The notes: a model not told the origin generated them from the sequence alone. Counted from the stretch's first letter, positions 41,708 through 52,188 are shown. The stretch is 64,000 nucleotides of DNA from Sva-07 sp963707515 (GCA_963707515.1 CAVPQI010000001.1:1550001-1614000); one strand, 5' to 3'. A program made the numbers and translations.

Positions 41708-42593
41708 GTCCAACCCCTCTCAATGGCGCCGACGGCGCCTCCTCGACGATCTCTCGCATCGGCGCACCGAAACGCTGCAGGCGACCACCGAAGGCGATCG
41801 CCACCAGGAAGCACCAGGTCCAGCCGACGATCAGGCCGGCGACGACGTCGGTCAGCCAGTGCACGCCGAGCAGCACCCGGCTTGCGGCGACGACGCAGGC
41901 GATGGCGACCGCGCCGGCGGTCAGCCACGGCTGCGCTCGGCGCGACGTCCACCGGCCGGCGACGATCGCCATCGCCAACCAGCACGCCGCGGAGGTGGCC
42001 GAGTGGCCGGAGGGGAACGACGATCCCGCGGCGTCGACGAGCTGACCGACCTGCGGCCGGTCGCGCATGACCAGCAACTTCAAGCCGTTGTTGATCAACA
42101 CGGTGCCGATGCCGACGATCGCCATGAAGGCGAACACCGCCGGTTGCCGGAAGCGCCGGTAGTCGACGACGGCGACGATCACCATCAGCACCGCCACGAC
42201 GGGCGTGCCGCCGAGATGGGTGAACCACGACAGCACGGTCGAGGCGCTGTCGTCGGCGTGGTCAGGACCCCACTCGGCGGCGGCGCCGTCCCACCGGGCG
42301 AACCCGCGGTCGGTGTCGATCGTCTCGAAGATCCAGCCGACGACGAGGGCGGCGACGAAGACCACGACGAACCCGGCGGCGACCGCGACGCCGCCCGACA
42401 CGCGGTGGTCGGCGTATCGCAGCACCCGTTGCAGCGACGGATGTTCGGCGGCCCGCTCGACGAGCCAGTGCTCGGCCGGGCCCGGGTCGGCGGGATCGGC
42501 GAGCGATCGTCCGCCGCCGCGGAGGGCGGCGACGGCGAGCAGGATCGCGGCGCCCAGCACGCCCGCCAGCAGCACGACCAACGTCGTCGTCAT
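41700..42593 (-). CDS. PAP2-family phosphatase (N-terminal gene of lipid cluster)
   Basis: This 297-residue membrane protein begins with a hydrophobic helix (TTLVVLLAGVLGAAILLAVA). It has the PAP2 motifs KLLVMRDRPQVG (~172), SSFPSGHSATSAA (~190) and SRVLLGVHWLTDVVAG (~240). It is longer than the other PAP2 here by an N-terminal helix and a cytoplasmic segment with EHPSLQRVLRYADHR. It is the first of four overlapping genes (PAP2, lipid kinase, DUF1206, PAP2) and follows the PhoD-like gene by 54 nt. Confidence 0.9.
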   Translation of the reverse strand: MTTTLVVLLAGVLGAAILLAVAALRGGGRSLADPADPGPAEHWLVERAAEHPSLQRVLRYADHRVSGGVAVAAGFVVVFVAALVVGWIFETIDTDRGFARWDGAAAEWGPDHADDSASTVLSWFTHLGGTPVVAVLMVIVAVVDYRRFRQPAVFAFMAIVGIGTVLINNGLKLLVMRDRPQVGQLVDAAGSSFPSGHSATSAACWLAMAIVAGRWTSRRAQPWLTAGAVAIACVVAASRVLLGVHWLTDVVAGLIVGWTWCFLVAIAFGGRLQRFGAPMREIVEEAPSAPLRGVGHG

Positions 42594-42647
42594 CGCGCCG
42601 CATTACCCCTGCATGACGGCCCCTAACCTCGCTCGGGCCGGACCCGG

Positions 42648-44291
42648 TCAGATCGCGACGTGGGCGACCTCGTCGAGCGTGCCGGCGCCGTCGTCGTCGG
42701 GCGTCGAGTGCTCCACCGTCACGTCGACGTCGCGACCGCGGTAGTGGATCTCGGCCATGTTGTTGGCGAAGTACGGCCCCGACGTCATGCCAATGTGCGG
42801 GGCGGTGCGCGGTCCGCGAGCCAGCCAGCGCAGCACGCGCCCGATCCGCGCCCCGGTGCGGGTCAGCGCGAAGCGCATGATGCTGCGCTCGTGGGGGATC
42901 AAGGCGTTGCGGATCGGCGATGCCACGACCTGGTGGACGCGCGTGCGGTCGGTCCCGTGGGGCACCACCGCGGTGTAGCTGAAGTGGATGTCGCCGGAGG
43001 CGATGACGACGGTGTCGGGCGGATCGTCGAGGGTCGTGAGATCGTGGATCAGCGCCACGAACGCCTCGTACGAGGCATGGAACGCGGACCAGTCCTCGAG
43101 GTCGAGGGCGCGGCGGAGCTTCTCGGCCGGGCGCACGAACAGGCGGCCCCAGCGACCCCCGACCACGAGCTCGCTCCACACCTGCAGCTCGTGCAGCCCG
43201 TCGGAGAGGAAGACCGGCAACGACGTCGCCAACACGATGTGGCGGGTCCCCGCCCCGAGCGCCTGCTCGCGGATCCACGCCCACTCGACGTCGGCGACCA
43301 TGCGGCGGTGGTCCGGTTCGAGGCGCCGACCGTTGCGCGAGTCGATCAGCACGATCGTCACCTCACCGACCGTGCGAGCGACGCTGAAGCAGTAGCCACC
43401 CTCGTCGGGGTTCGTGGTCTCGGAATGCTCCGCCCAGCGCTCGAGGGTCTCCGAGCCGTCGCCGTCGTCGTACAGCCGTCGCAGCAACCCGTCGCGCTCG
43501 ATCTGCGCCGGCGACAGGTTGCCGAGGTGCTGATAGATCCAGTACGACATCAAGCCGCCGGTGGCGTGATCGCCCCACCACGACTCGACGTGGATCTCGC
43601 GCCGCCACGAGTCGGAGATGTTCCAGTCGTCGATCATGTCGTGGTCGTCGAAGATCATCAGCGACGGCACCACCGAGAACATCCACCGTTCGAGGCGCGG
43701 CGACCACGCCTCCTGGTACAGCCAGCAGTACTCCTCGAACGTCGCCACGATCTCCGGTGGCAGATCGCTGTCGTCGCCGCGCAGCTGCTCGATCCGCTCC
43801 TCGGTCCGAGGTGACGAATCGTCGGCGTAGATCTGGTCGCCGACGAGCAGCAGCAGCGTCGGCCAGCGATCGGGCGGCTCACCGGTCATCCGCTCGGCGT
43901 GCGCCCACATCGTGTCGACGCCGCGCCCGTCGGCGTTCATCGCCAGTTCGAGCGTGTAGGGCGGCTCGTGCGGCGCCGCGGCGCGGCACGAGCCGGTGAG
44001 GATCGACACCGGCATGTCCGGCGACGTCGTCCGGATGATGCTCGGCGGCAGGTCGCTGTCGGGTTCCGGCCAGACGACCTCGCCGTCGAGGCGCACGTCG
44101 TACTCGGTCGTCGATCCCGGTTGGAGGCCCTCGATGACGACGAGTGCGTAGTGGCGGCCGCGCACGTTGAACGTCGGTGTCGGTGTGCCGAGCACGTCGA
44201 CGGTGCCGGCGTCGCTGGTCTCGCACCAGATCGTTGCCGTCGTGTCGTCGACGTAGCGCAGCATCGGGCCGAGCAGCAATCGGTTCGTCAC
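42648..44291 (-). CDS. PhoD-like alkaline phosphatase/phosphodiesterase
   Basis: This 547-residue metallophosphatase of the PhoD family starts at GTG 44291 (VTNRLLLGPMLRYVDDTTAT). Metal-site motifs are GSCRAA, LLLVGDQIYADDSSP, MIFDDHDMIDDWN and VIASGDIHFSYTA, in family order. No signal peptide or Tat RR motif is visible, unlike secreted PhoD, so it may act in the cytoplasm or be a distinct subfamily. It lies 37 nt after the oxidoreductase-methyltransferase gene and ahead of the PAP2 cluster. Confidence 0.88.
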   Translation of the reverse strand: MTNRLLLGPMLRYVDDTTATIWCETSDAGTVDVLGTPTPTFNVRGRHYALVVIEGLQPGSTTEYDVRLDGEVVWPEPDSDLPPSIIRTTSPDMPVSILTGSCRAAAPHEPPYTLELAMNADGRGVDTMWAHAERMTGEPPDRWPTLLLLVGDQIYADDSSPRTEERIEQLRGDDSDLPPEIVATFEEYCWLYQEAWSPRLERWMFSVVPSLMIFDDHDMIDDWNISDSWRREIHVESWWGDHATGGLMSYWIYQHLGNLSPAQIERDGLLRRLYDDGDGSETLERWAEHSETTNPDEGGYCFSVARTVGEVTIVLIDSRNGRRLEPDHRRMVADVEWAWIREQALGAGTRHIVLATSLPVFLSDGLHELQVWSELVVGGRWGRLFVRPAEKLRRALDLEDWSAFHASYEAFVALIHDLTTLDDPPDTVVIASGDIHFSYTAVVPHGTDRTRVHQVVASPIRNALIPHERSIMRFALTRTGARIGRVLRWLARGPRTAPHIGMTSGPYFANNMAEIHYRGRDVDVTVEHSTPDDDGAGTLDEVAHVAI

Positions 44292-44328
44292 GGCGCCGAC
44301 GGTAGCGACCGCGCGGACGGCCCGATGC

Positions 44329-45942
44329 TCATCGGCGGCGTTCGGCGACGAGCACGGTGTCGCGGATGGTGACCTCGTTGCCATCGCCGTCTCGTACCCG
44401 TCGCGGTCGGGCCTCCGCGACGACGACCGCGACGTCGTCGTCGAGGGTGGCGGCGATCTCCGATGCCGTCGAGAACAGGTCGGGTCGCCGCGGTCGGCGG
44501 ATCGTCGTGCCCAGGTCGCTCGGGTGGTGGGCGACGATCAGCAGCCGGCCGCCGGGCGCCACGGCGGCAGCGAGATCCCGGAACAGCGCCGCTCGTTCAT
44601 CGGCTGCCAGGTGGACGAAGTGGCACGTCACGAGGTCGAACGGCCCGCTCGGCAGCGCGGTCTCGGCGGCGTCACCGTGGACCCACGTGATCCGCGAGGC
44701 GACCTCGGGACCGCGTTCGGCGGCGTGTGCCGCGCCGCGCTCGACGGCGACCGCCGACACGTCGTGGGCGACGACCTCCCAGCCGCGTTCGGCGAGCCAG
44801 ATCGCATCGCCCCCCTCACCGGCGCCGACGTCGAGGGCCCGACCGGGCGGTAGGGCGGACGCTTCGGCGACCAGCGTGGGGTTCGGGTTGCCGCTCCACA
44901 ACGCCGGCGCGGCGCGGTACCGCTCGTCCCAGAACGTGGCATCCATCGGCGGGTGGGAGCTCGCCTCGGCAACCGCCCACTCGGTCTCCTCCTCGATCAG
45001 CTCGGCGTTGACGAGCGCGCCGGTGAGGTAGCCGGCGGCGGCGGACGCGGGCACGGTGGCCATCGGGTTGACCACGTTGCCGGCCGCCCACACGCCGGCG
45101 ATCTCGGTGCGGCCGGTGGCGTCGGCCGTGTAGGCCGTGCCCATGTCGGCACCCATCGGGTTCGGTCCGGCGGCGAGGCCCAAGGCGTCGAGCACCGCCG
45201 AACTGGCGATCACCCGCGACGCCACGACGACGGTGTCGGCCGGGTACTCGTCGCCCGACGAGAGCCGCACGCCGACGATGCGATCGTCGGTGACGACGAT
45301 CGAGTCGACGCCGTCGTCGATCACCGGGATGCCACGTGCGGTCAGCTTGCGGCGCTCCTCGTTGGTGACCGTGACGCCGGCGAGGAGGAACAGGGCGACG
45401 CGCTCGCTCCACTGCCGGAACAGCAGCGCGCCGTGTGCAGCCATCGTGTTGCCGCCGATGACGGCGATCGATGTGTCACGGACCTCCCAGCCGTGACAGT
45501 ACGGACAGTGCACGACGTCACGGCCCCACCGCTCGCGCACGCCGGGTACGTCGGGCAGCTGGTCGGTGGCACCGCTGCTGACCACGATCCTTCGAGCGGC
45601 GACGGTCCGTCCGTCGGCGAGGTCGACCTCGAACCCGGTCTCGAGCCGCCGGGCGTCGACGGCTCGACCGTCGACCACCTCGACGCCGTAGCGGGCGACC
45701 TCCGCCCGGCCGAGCGCCAGCAGTTCGTGCGGCGGCAGTCCGTCGTGGCCGAGCACACCGTGCATGTGGGCGGCGGGTGCGTTGCGCGGTTCGCCGGCGT
45801 CGACGACGAGCACCCGCCGTCGAGCGCGACCGAGGGCGAGCGCGGCGCTCAGTCCTGCCGGCCCGCCGCCGACGACGACCACGTCGTACGGCACGGCGTC
45901 GTGGTCGGCCTGGTGCTGGTGCGGATCACGGGGATCACTCAT
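44329..45942 (-). CDS. thioredoxin reductase-like flavoprotein fused to SAM methyltransferase
   Basis: This 537-residue fusion has two parts. Residues 1-320 are a class II pyridine nucleotide-disulphide oxidoreductase: VVVVGGGPAGLSAALALGRA for FAD, the redox pair in VHCPYCHGWEVRD, IAVIGGNTMA for NAD(P)H and GVWAAGNVVNPMATVPASAA near the FAD. After a linker (ASSHPPMDATFWDERYRAAP), residues ~350-537 are a class I methyltransferase with RALDVGAGEGGDAIWLAERG and GDAAETALPSGPFDLVTCHF. It diverges from an XRE-cupin regulator that probably controls it. The methyl acceptor is unknown; bifunctional proteins of this plan occur in other actinobacteria. Confidence 0.9.
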   Translation of the reverse strand: MSDPRDPHQHQADHDAVPYDVVVVGGGPAGLSAALALGRARRRVLVVDAGEPRNAPAAHMHGVLGHDGLPPHELLALGRAEVARYGVEVVDGRAVDARRLETGFEVDLADGRTVAARRIVVSSGATDQLPDVPGVRERWGRDVVHCPYCHGWEVRDTSIAVIGGNTMAAHGALLFRQWSERVALFLLAGVTVTNEERRKLTARGIPVIDDGVDSIVVTDDRIVGVRLSSGDEYPADTVVVASRVIASSAVLDALGLAAGPNPMGADMGTAYTADATGRTEIAGVWAAGNVVNPMATVPASAAAGYLTGALVNAELIEEETEWAVAEASSHPPMDATFWDERYRAAPALWSGNPNPTLVAEASALPPGRALDVGAGEGGDAIWLAERGWEVVAHDVSAVAVERGAAHAAERGPEVASRITWVHGDAAETALPSGPFDLVTCHFVHLAADERAALFRDLAAAVAPGGRLLIVAHHPSDLGTTIRRPRRPDLFSTASEIAATLDDDVAVVVAEARPRRVRDGDGNEVTIRDTVLVAERRR

Positions 45943-45958
45943 GCGGGATCACTCATGA
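45931..45958 (-). repeat. 14-bp duplication at the oxidoreductase start creating a 5-codon upstream ORF
   Basis: GGGATCACTCATG occurs twice in tandem, as a 14-bp unit (45931-45944, 45945-45958). On the minus strand the upstream copy gives a mini-ORF from 45956 to 45939, MSDPA, whose TGA overlaps the true ATG at 45942 (ATGA). It could couple or dampen translation of the fusion protein, or simply be a slippage scar. Confidence 0.7.
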
Positions 45959-45973
45959 GGTCACCGTAGCGAC

Positions 45974-46025
45974 CGTTCCCACTTTGGCAAGTCCCTTTGC
46001 GGCATTAGCAAGGCGCTGGCAGACT
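45974..46025 (+). promoter_or_regulatory. divergent control region: promoter and inverted repeats for XRE-cupin gene
   Basis: For the plus strand TTGCGG (45997-46002) and CAGACT (46020-46025) are 17 nt apart and the ATG follows six nt later, a leaderless layout. CTTTGC-ggcatta-GCAAGG (45995-46013) overlaps the -35, and ACTT-TGGC-AAGT (45981-45992) lies beside it. On the minus strand TTGCCA (45990-45985) and TACGGT are 16 nt apart. The repeats are candidate sites for the regulator, controlling both genes. Confidence 0.5.
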
Positions 46026-46031
46026 GGTCGC

Positions 46032-46628
46032 ATGAGCAGCGAGCGATCCGGCGACGATGTCAGTGCCCTGGTCCGGGCGCGCCTGCGTGGCTTGCGGCTG
46101 GCGCTCGGGTGGTCACTCGACGAGCTCGCTGCTCGCAGCCACCTCAGCACGTCGACGTTGAGCCGGATCGAGAACGGCAAACGGATGATCGACCTCGACG
46201 TGTTGCCGGCACTGTGCCGGGCGCTGCACGTCGACATCGCCACCTTGTTCCACACCGCCGACGAGGACGCCGACGTGGTGATCCGCCCCGTTGCCGCGAA
46301 CGAGGCCGGTCGCACCGTCTGGCCGCTGAGCCGGACCGACAGCACGTCCGACATCGTCGCCTCGAAGTGGCGGCTCGATCCGAGCGACGACGCTCCGTTG
46401 CCGCCCGGCGAGCTCCCGGTGCATCCGGGGCACGACTGGTTCTTTGTCCTCGACGGCACGATCGAGCTGACCCTCGGCGAGCGCACGATCGTCGTCGAGG
46501 CCGGCGAGGCGGCCGAGTTCTCGACGATGACCCCGCACCGCATCGCCGCGCGCGGCGGCCCCGCCGAGATCCTCACCGTCTTCGACCGCACCGGCCACCG
46601 CACCCACCACCATCACCCCGGTACCTGA
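46032..46628 (+). CDS. XRE family regulator with cupin domain
   Basis: This 198-residue protein has an N-terminal helix-turn-helix (RLRGLRLALGWSLDELAARS then HLSTSTLSRIENGKRM) and a C-terminal cupin (ELPVHPGHDWFFVLDGTIEL, VVEAGEAAEFSTMTPHRIAA). It ends in a His-rich tail (TGHRTHHHHPGT). Cupin-HTH regulators sense small molecules. It is divergent from the oxidoreductase-methyltransferase gene, so that gene is the likely target. ATG 46032 directly follows a promoter, with no leader. Confidence 0.9.
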   Translation: MSSERSGDDVSALVRARLRGLRLALGWSLDELAARSHLSTSTLSRIENGKRMIDLDVLPALCRALHVDIATLFHTADEDADVVIRPVAANEAGRTVWPLSRTDSTSDIVASKWRLDPSDDAPLPPGELPVHPGHDWFFVLDGTIELTLGERTIVVEAGEAAEFSTMTPHRIAARGGPAEILTVFDRTGHRTHHHHPGT

Positions 46629-46639
46629 ACCGAGCCCGG

Positions 46640-47785
46640 TCAGTCGTCTTCGATGACGCGTTCGGTGAGGGTGACGGGGAGGGCGAGGCGCTCGCCGTCG
46701 CGAACGACGGTCAACGTCGCCGTGTCGCCGGGTGCGAGGTCGCGGATCGCGGCAATCAGGCCGCTGGCTCCGTCGATCGAGGCCTCGTCGACGGCGACGA
46801 CCAGATCGCCCGCCTCGACGCCGGCGTCGGCGGCCGGCGTGCCCGACTCGACGGAGCGGATGACCGCACCCTGGCCGCCGTCGCGCCGGTCGTCGAGGCC
46901 GACGCCGAGGTACCCCTCGACCCGTTCCTCGCCGCCGGCTCGGGCACGCAGCGCCTCGATCACCGGCAGCGCCTCGCCGACGCTGATGGCGAAGCCGACG
47001 TTCGTCGCCGCCGCCGTCGCCGTGTCGCGGGCGACGGCGGTGTTGATCCCGACGACCTCGCCGGCGGCGTTGACCAGCGGGCCGCCCGAGTTGCCCGACG
47101 AGATCGCCGCGTCGGTTTGGATCAGTCCGTCGAGATACCGGTCACCGGTACCGATCGTGCGGTCGAGGGCGGAGACGATGCCGAGCGTCACCGACGGGTC
47201 ACCGTCGAGCCCGAGGGCGAAGCCGATGGCCACCACCTGGTCACCGAGGTGGACGCTGTCGGGGTCGGCGAAGCGTGCGGCGTCGAACCCGTCGCCGCTC
47301 ATCCGCAGCAGGGCGAGGTCGTTGCCGGCGTCGCTGGCGAGCAGCCGGGCTTCGCGCGGTTCGGTCTCGCCGGCGAGGCGGACACGGATCTCGTCGGCGC
47401 CGGCGACCACGTGGGCGTTGGTGACGATCTCACCGTCGCTGGTGATGATCACGCCGGTGCCGACGGACTGCCCACCGTTGACGTCGGCACTGATCGTGAC
47501 GACGGACGCCGCCATGTGGTCGATCACCGCGCCGACGTCGAGCGCGGCGCCGGTCGGGCCGCGCGGGTCGTTGACGTGAAGTGGTTGATCGCTGGCGCTC
47601 CTGGGCGGCGAATCGAGCCAGTCGGACAGCTGACTGCCGACGAGGGCGCCGGTGAGACCGGCGACCCAGGCGACGACCGCCACGAGCAGCACCAGGGTCC
47701 CGGTGCCGACCTTGCGCGATCGGCGCGGAGGTGTGCTCGGCGGGGCGGGCTGGGCGCCCGGTGCGGGTGGCGGCAACATCGTCAT
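46640..47785 (-). CDS. HtrA/DegP-like membrane-anchored serine protease with PDZ domain
   Basis: This 381-residue protein has a Pro-rich cytoplasmic start (PPPAPGAQPAPPSTPPRRSR), one transmembrane helix (TLVLLVAVVAWVAGLTGALV), a trypsin-like domain with the catalytic triad in TNAHVV, GNDLALL and SSGNSGGPLV, and a C-terminal PDZ domain (YLGVGLDDR, GTPAADAGVEAGDLVVAVDE). It should degrade or refold misfolded proteins outside the membrane. It converges with the XRE-cupin gene (11-nt gap) and lies downstream of the SRPBCC gene and rpsJ. Confidence 0.92.
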   Translation of the reverse strand: MTMLPPPAPGAQPAPPSTPPRRSRKVGTGTLVLLVAVVAWVAGLTGALVGSQLSDWLDSPPRSASDQPLHVNDPRGPTGAALDVGAVIDHMAASVVTISADVNGGQSVGTGVIITSDGEIVTNAHVVAGADEIRVRLAGETEPREARLLASDAGNDLALLRMSGDGFDAARFADPDSVHLGDQVVAIGFALGLDGDPSVTLGIVSALDRTIGTGDRYLDGLIQTDAAISSGNSGGPLVNAAGEVVGINTAVARDTATAAATNVGFAISVGEALPVIEALRARAGGEERVEGYLGVGLDDRRDGGQGAVIRSVESGTPAADAGVEAGDLVVAVDEASIDGASGLIAAIRDLAPGDTATLTVVRDGERLALPVTLTERVIEDD

Positions 47786-47855
47786 CGCGGGACCCTGTCT
47801 AGCCGGGAAGGCGGCGATCCGGACGGCGCCGGCCGGCACCCGGGCGCACCGGTGG

Positions 47856-48332
47856 TCAGGTTGCGGACTCGACACGCACCTTGAGATTGTCCAATGCCTC
47901 GTCGAGGCCGGCGGCTGCCGGCTTCCACATCACCTCGAGCACCTTGCCGAACCCCCGCCGGGCCTCGAGCCCTTGGCGGTAGACGACCTGCGTGCCACCG
48001 TCGTGTGCGGTGAGGCGAACCGACTCGGCCATCGTGTGGAGGACCGGGATCTTCGAGCCGACGACAGCGAAGGCGAAGTGCTCGTCCTCGTCCCAGGTGG
48101 TGAACACCTCGTCGAGCGCGAGTCGTTTGATCGTGACTCGGCGGCCACCGCCGACGCCGGAAGCGCCGGCGGTGACCTCGACCGAGTCGAGCGCCGTGAA
48201 CCATTCCGGCCAGCGTTCGTGGTCGGCGATCACCGCCCACACCGCCGCAGGAGCGGCAGCGATGTCGATGGACCGCTCGACCAGGATCGGTGCGCCGGTG
48301 ATCCAGTCCGGGGGCTGCACGGGATGTCTCAT
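47856..48332 (-). CDS. SRPBCC (polyketide cyclase/START-like) family protein
   Basis: This 158-residue helix-grip protein begins with VERSIDIAAAPAAVWAVIAD followed by HERWPEWFTALDSVEV, the usual SRPBCC N-terminal pattern, and has FAFAVVGSKIPVLHTMAESV and QVVYRQGLEARRGFGKVLEV. The fold binds hydrophobic ligands; no specific function can be assigned. It starts 17 nt after rpsJ on the same strand, so it may be read from the tuf/rpsJ transcript. Confidence 0.82.
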   Translation of the reverse strand: MRHPVQPPDWITGAPILVERSIDIAAAPAAVWAVIADHERWPEWFTALDSVEVTAGASGVGGGRRVTIKRLALDEVFTTWDEDEHFAFAVVGSKIPVLHTMAESVRLTAHDGGTQVVYRQGLEARRGFGKVLEVMWKPAAAGLDEALDNLKVRVESAT

Positions 48333-48349
48333 GCCGCCCCCGGTCGCCC

Positions 48350-48664
48350 TCAGGCGTTCTGGATCTTGATCTCGATGTCGACGCCTGCGGGCAGCTCGAT
48401 GCGCTGCAGGCTGTCGATCGTCTTGCCGTTCGGGTTGACGATGTCGATCAGCCGCTTGTGCACCCGCATCTCGAAGTGCTCGCGGCTGTCCTTGTCGATG
48501 TGCGGGCCACGGATGACCGTGTACCGGTGCTTGTCGGTCGGCAGTGGGATCGGGCCGCGCACGGTGGCGTCGGTCCGGGTCACCGTCTCGACGATCTTCT
48601 TCGTCGACTGGTCGATGATCTCGTGGTCGAACGCCTTCAGGCGGATGCGGATGCTCTGGGCCAT
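48350..48664 (-). CDS. rpsJ: 30S ribosomal protein S10
   Basis: S10 is a 30S head protein and, as NusE, part of antitermination complexes. The 104-residue product begins MAQSIRIRLKAFDHEIIDQS and has GPIPLPTDKHRYTVIRGPHI and LIDIVNPNGKTIDSLQRIEL. It lies 30 nt after tuf as usual. However, rplC, normally next, is 9.6 kb further on, so the classical S10 operon is split right after its first gene. Confidence 0.96.
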   Translation of the reverse strand: MAQSIRIRLKAFDHEIIDQSTKKIVETVTRTDATVRGPIPLPTDKHRYTVIRGPHIDKDSREHFEMRVHKRLIDIVNPNGKTIDSLQRIELPAGVDIEIKIQNA

Positions 48665-48694
48665 GTCAGTCTCTCTTCTGCTCGCGTCCGCTGG

Positions 48695-49879
48695 TCACTT
48701 GAGGATCTTGGTGACGCGGCCGGCACCAACCGTGCGGCCACCCTCACGGATCGCGAAACGCAAACCCTCATCCATCGCGATCGGCTTCCCGAGCTCGACC
48801 GTCATCTCCACATTGTCACCCGGCATCACCATCTCCGTACCCGCCGGCAACTCGATCGTCCCCGTCACATCCGTCGTACGGAAGAAGAACTGCGGACGAT
48901 AATTGTTGAAGAACGGCTTGTGACGGCCACCCTCCTCCTTCGTCAAGATGTACACCTGACCCTCGAAGTTCGTGTGCGGCGTGATGCTGCCGGGCTTACA
49001 CAACACCTGCCCACGCTCCACATCCTCCTTCGCCGTGCCACGCAACAACGCACCGATGTTGTCCCCCGCCTGACCCTCGTCAAGCAACTTCCGGAACATC
49101 TCCACACCCGTACACGTCGTCTTCTGCGTATCACGCAACCCAACGATCTCGATCTCGTCACCAGTGTGAATCACACCCTGCTCGACCTTGCCCGTCACCA
49201 CCGTGCCACGACCCGTGATCGTGAACACATCCTCGATCGGCATCAAGAACGGCTTGTCCAACTCACGCACCGGCTCCGGAATGAAACTGTCAGCCGCAGC
49301 CATCAGCTCCATGATCTTCTCCTGCCACGCAGCATCACCCTCCAACGCCTTCAACGCGCTGACCTGCACCACCGGCACATCATCACCAGGGAACTCGTAC
49401 TCGTTCAACAACTCACGAACCTCGAGCTCCACCAGCTCCAACAACTCCTCATCATCAACCATGTCCGACTTGTTCAACGCGACAATGATCGACGGCACAC
49501 CCACCTGACGAGCCAACAACACATGCTCACGCGTCTGCGGCATCGGACCATCCGTCGCAGCCACCACCAAAATCGCGCCATCCACCTGCGCAGCACCCGT
49601 GATCATGTTCTTGATGTAGTCCGCGTGACCCGGCATGTCGACATGCGCATAATGCCGATTCTCCGTCTCGTACTCAATATGAGCAATCGAGATCGTGATA
49701 CCACGCGCCTTCTCCTCCGGCGCCTTGTCAATCGTGTCAAACGCCTGGAAATCAGCCAACCCACGATCCGACAACGTCTTCGAAATCGCCGCCGTCAACG
49801 TCGTCTTCCCATGGTCGATATGACCCATCGTCCCAATATTCACATGCGGCTTGTTGCGCTCAAACTTCTGCTTGCTCAT
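48695..49879 (-). CDS. tuf: elongation factor Tu, atypical codon use
   Basis: EF-Tu delivers aminoacyl-tRNA to the ribosome. The 394-residue protein has GHIDHGKTTLTAAI (G1), RGITI (G2), DMPGHADYIKN (G3), NKSDMVDDEE (G4) and SALKALEGD (G5), and ends EGGRTVGAGRVTKILK. His in DMPGHAD is the catalytic residue. The coding strand favours G- and T-ending codons (TTG, GTG, GGT, CGT, GAT, ATT), unlike rpsJ and fusA on either side, which favour C-ending codons. This suggests gene conversion from another copy or transfer. A leading AUG with GGAG upstream supports the start. Confidence 0.97.
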   Translation of the reverse strand: MSKQKFERNKPHVNIGTMGHIDHGKTTLTAAISKTLSDRGLADFQAFDTIDKAPEEKARGITISIAHIEYETENRHYAHVDMPGHADYIKNMITGAAQVDGAILVVAATDGPMPQTREHVLLARQVGVPSIIVALNKSDMVDDEELLELVELEVRELLNEYEFPGDDVPVVQVSALKALEGDAAWQEKIMELMAAADSFIPEPVRELDKPFLMPIEDVFTITGRGTVVTGKVEQGVIHTGDEIEIVGLRDTQKTTCTGVEMFRKLLDEGQAGDNIGALLRGTAKEDVERGQVLCKPGSITPHTNFEGQVYILTKEEGGRHKPFFNNYRPQFFFRTTDVTGTIELPAGTEMVMPGDNVEMTVELGKPIAMDEGLRFAIREGGRTVGAGRVTKILK

Positions 49880-49957
49880 GATTCGCTCGACTCCAATGTC
49901 GTGTTGCTGTCTGAATGGTGGGTTGTCAAAGAACTGGTGCCGTGAAGGGTGCGGCGA
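49880..49957 (-). promoter_or_regulatory. fusA-tuf spacer with boxA-like element
   Basis: On the minus strand the 78-bp spacer holds GTTCTTTGACAACCC (49934-49920), which contains TTGACA and also resembles actinobacterial boxA antitermination sequences (TTCTTTGA-type). No good -10 lies 16-18 nt downstream, so a boxA role or an incomplete promoter are both possible. GGAG lies about 11 nt before the tuf ATG. Confidence 0.35.
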
Positions 49958-52057
<2,100 letters not shown>

Positions 52058-52140
52058 CTTCTGCTACTCCGTATCAAAGGGCGATCGTGCGACGGGGGGT
52101 CTCACGTGCCGGCGCGAACCTTGCGCAAGCACGGCCTTCG

Positions 52141-52168
52141 AGTGTACCGGCGGCGATGTCCTGGTCAC
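52141..52168 (-). promoter_or_regulatory. predicted promoter for fusA
   Basis: On the minus strand GTGACC (52168-52163) and TACACT (52146-52141) are 16 nt apart. This would start transcription near 52134, giving a leader of about 77 nt to the fusA ATG at 52057. It explains independent fusA-tuf-rpsJ expression after separation from rpsG. Confidence 0.5.
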
Positions 52169-52188
52169 ACGGCCCAGGGAGTTTGGTG

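Noticed and set aside
48458..49945. 495-residue plus-strand frame opposite tuf and rpsJ
   Set aside because: It mirrors two unambiguous genes on the other strand; its His/Arg/Thr-rich sequence is explained by tuf codon bias.
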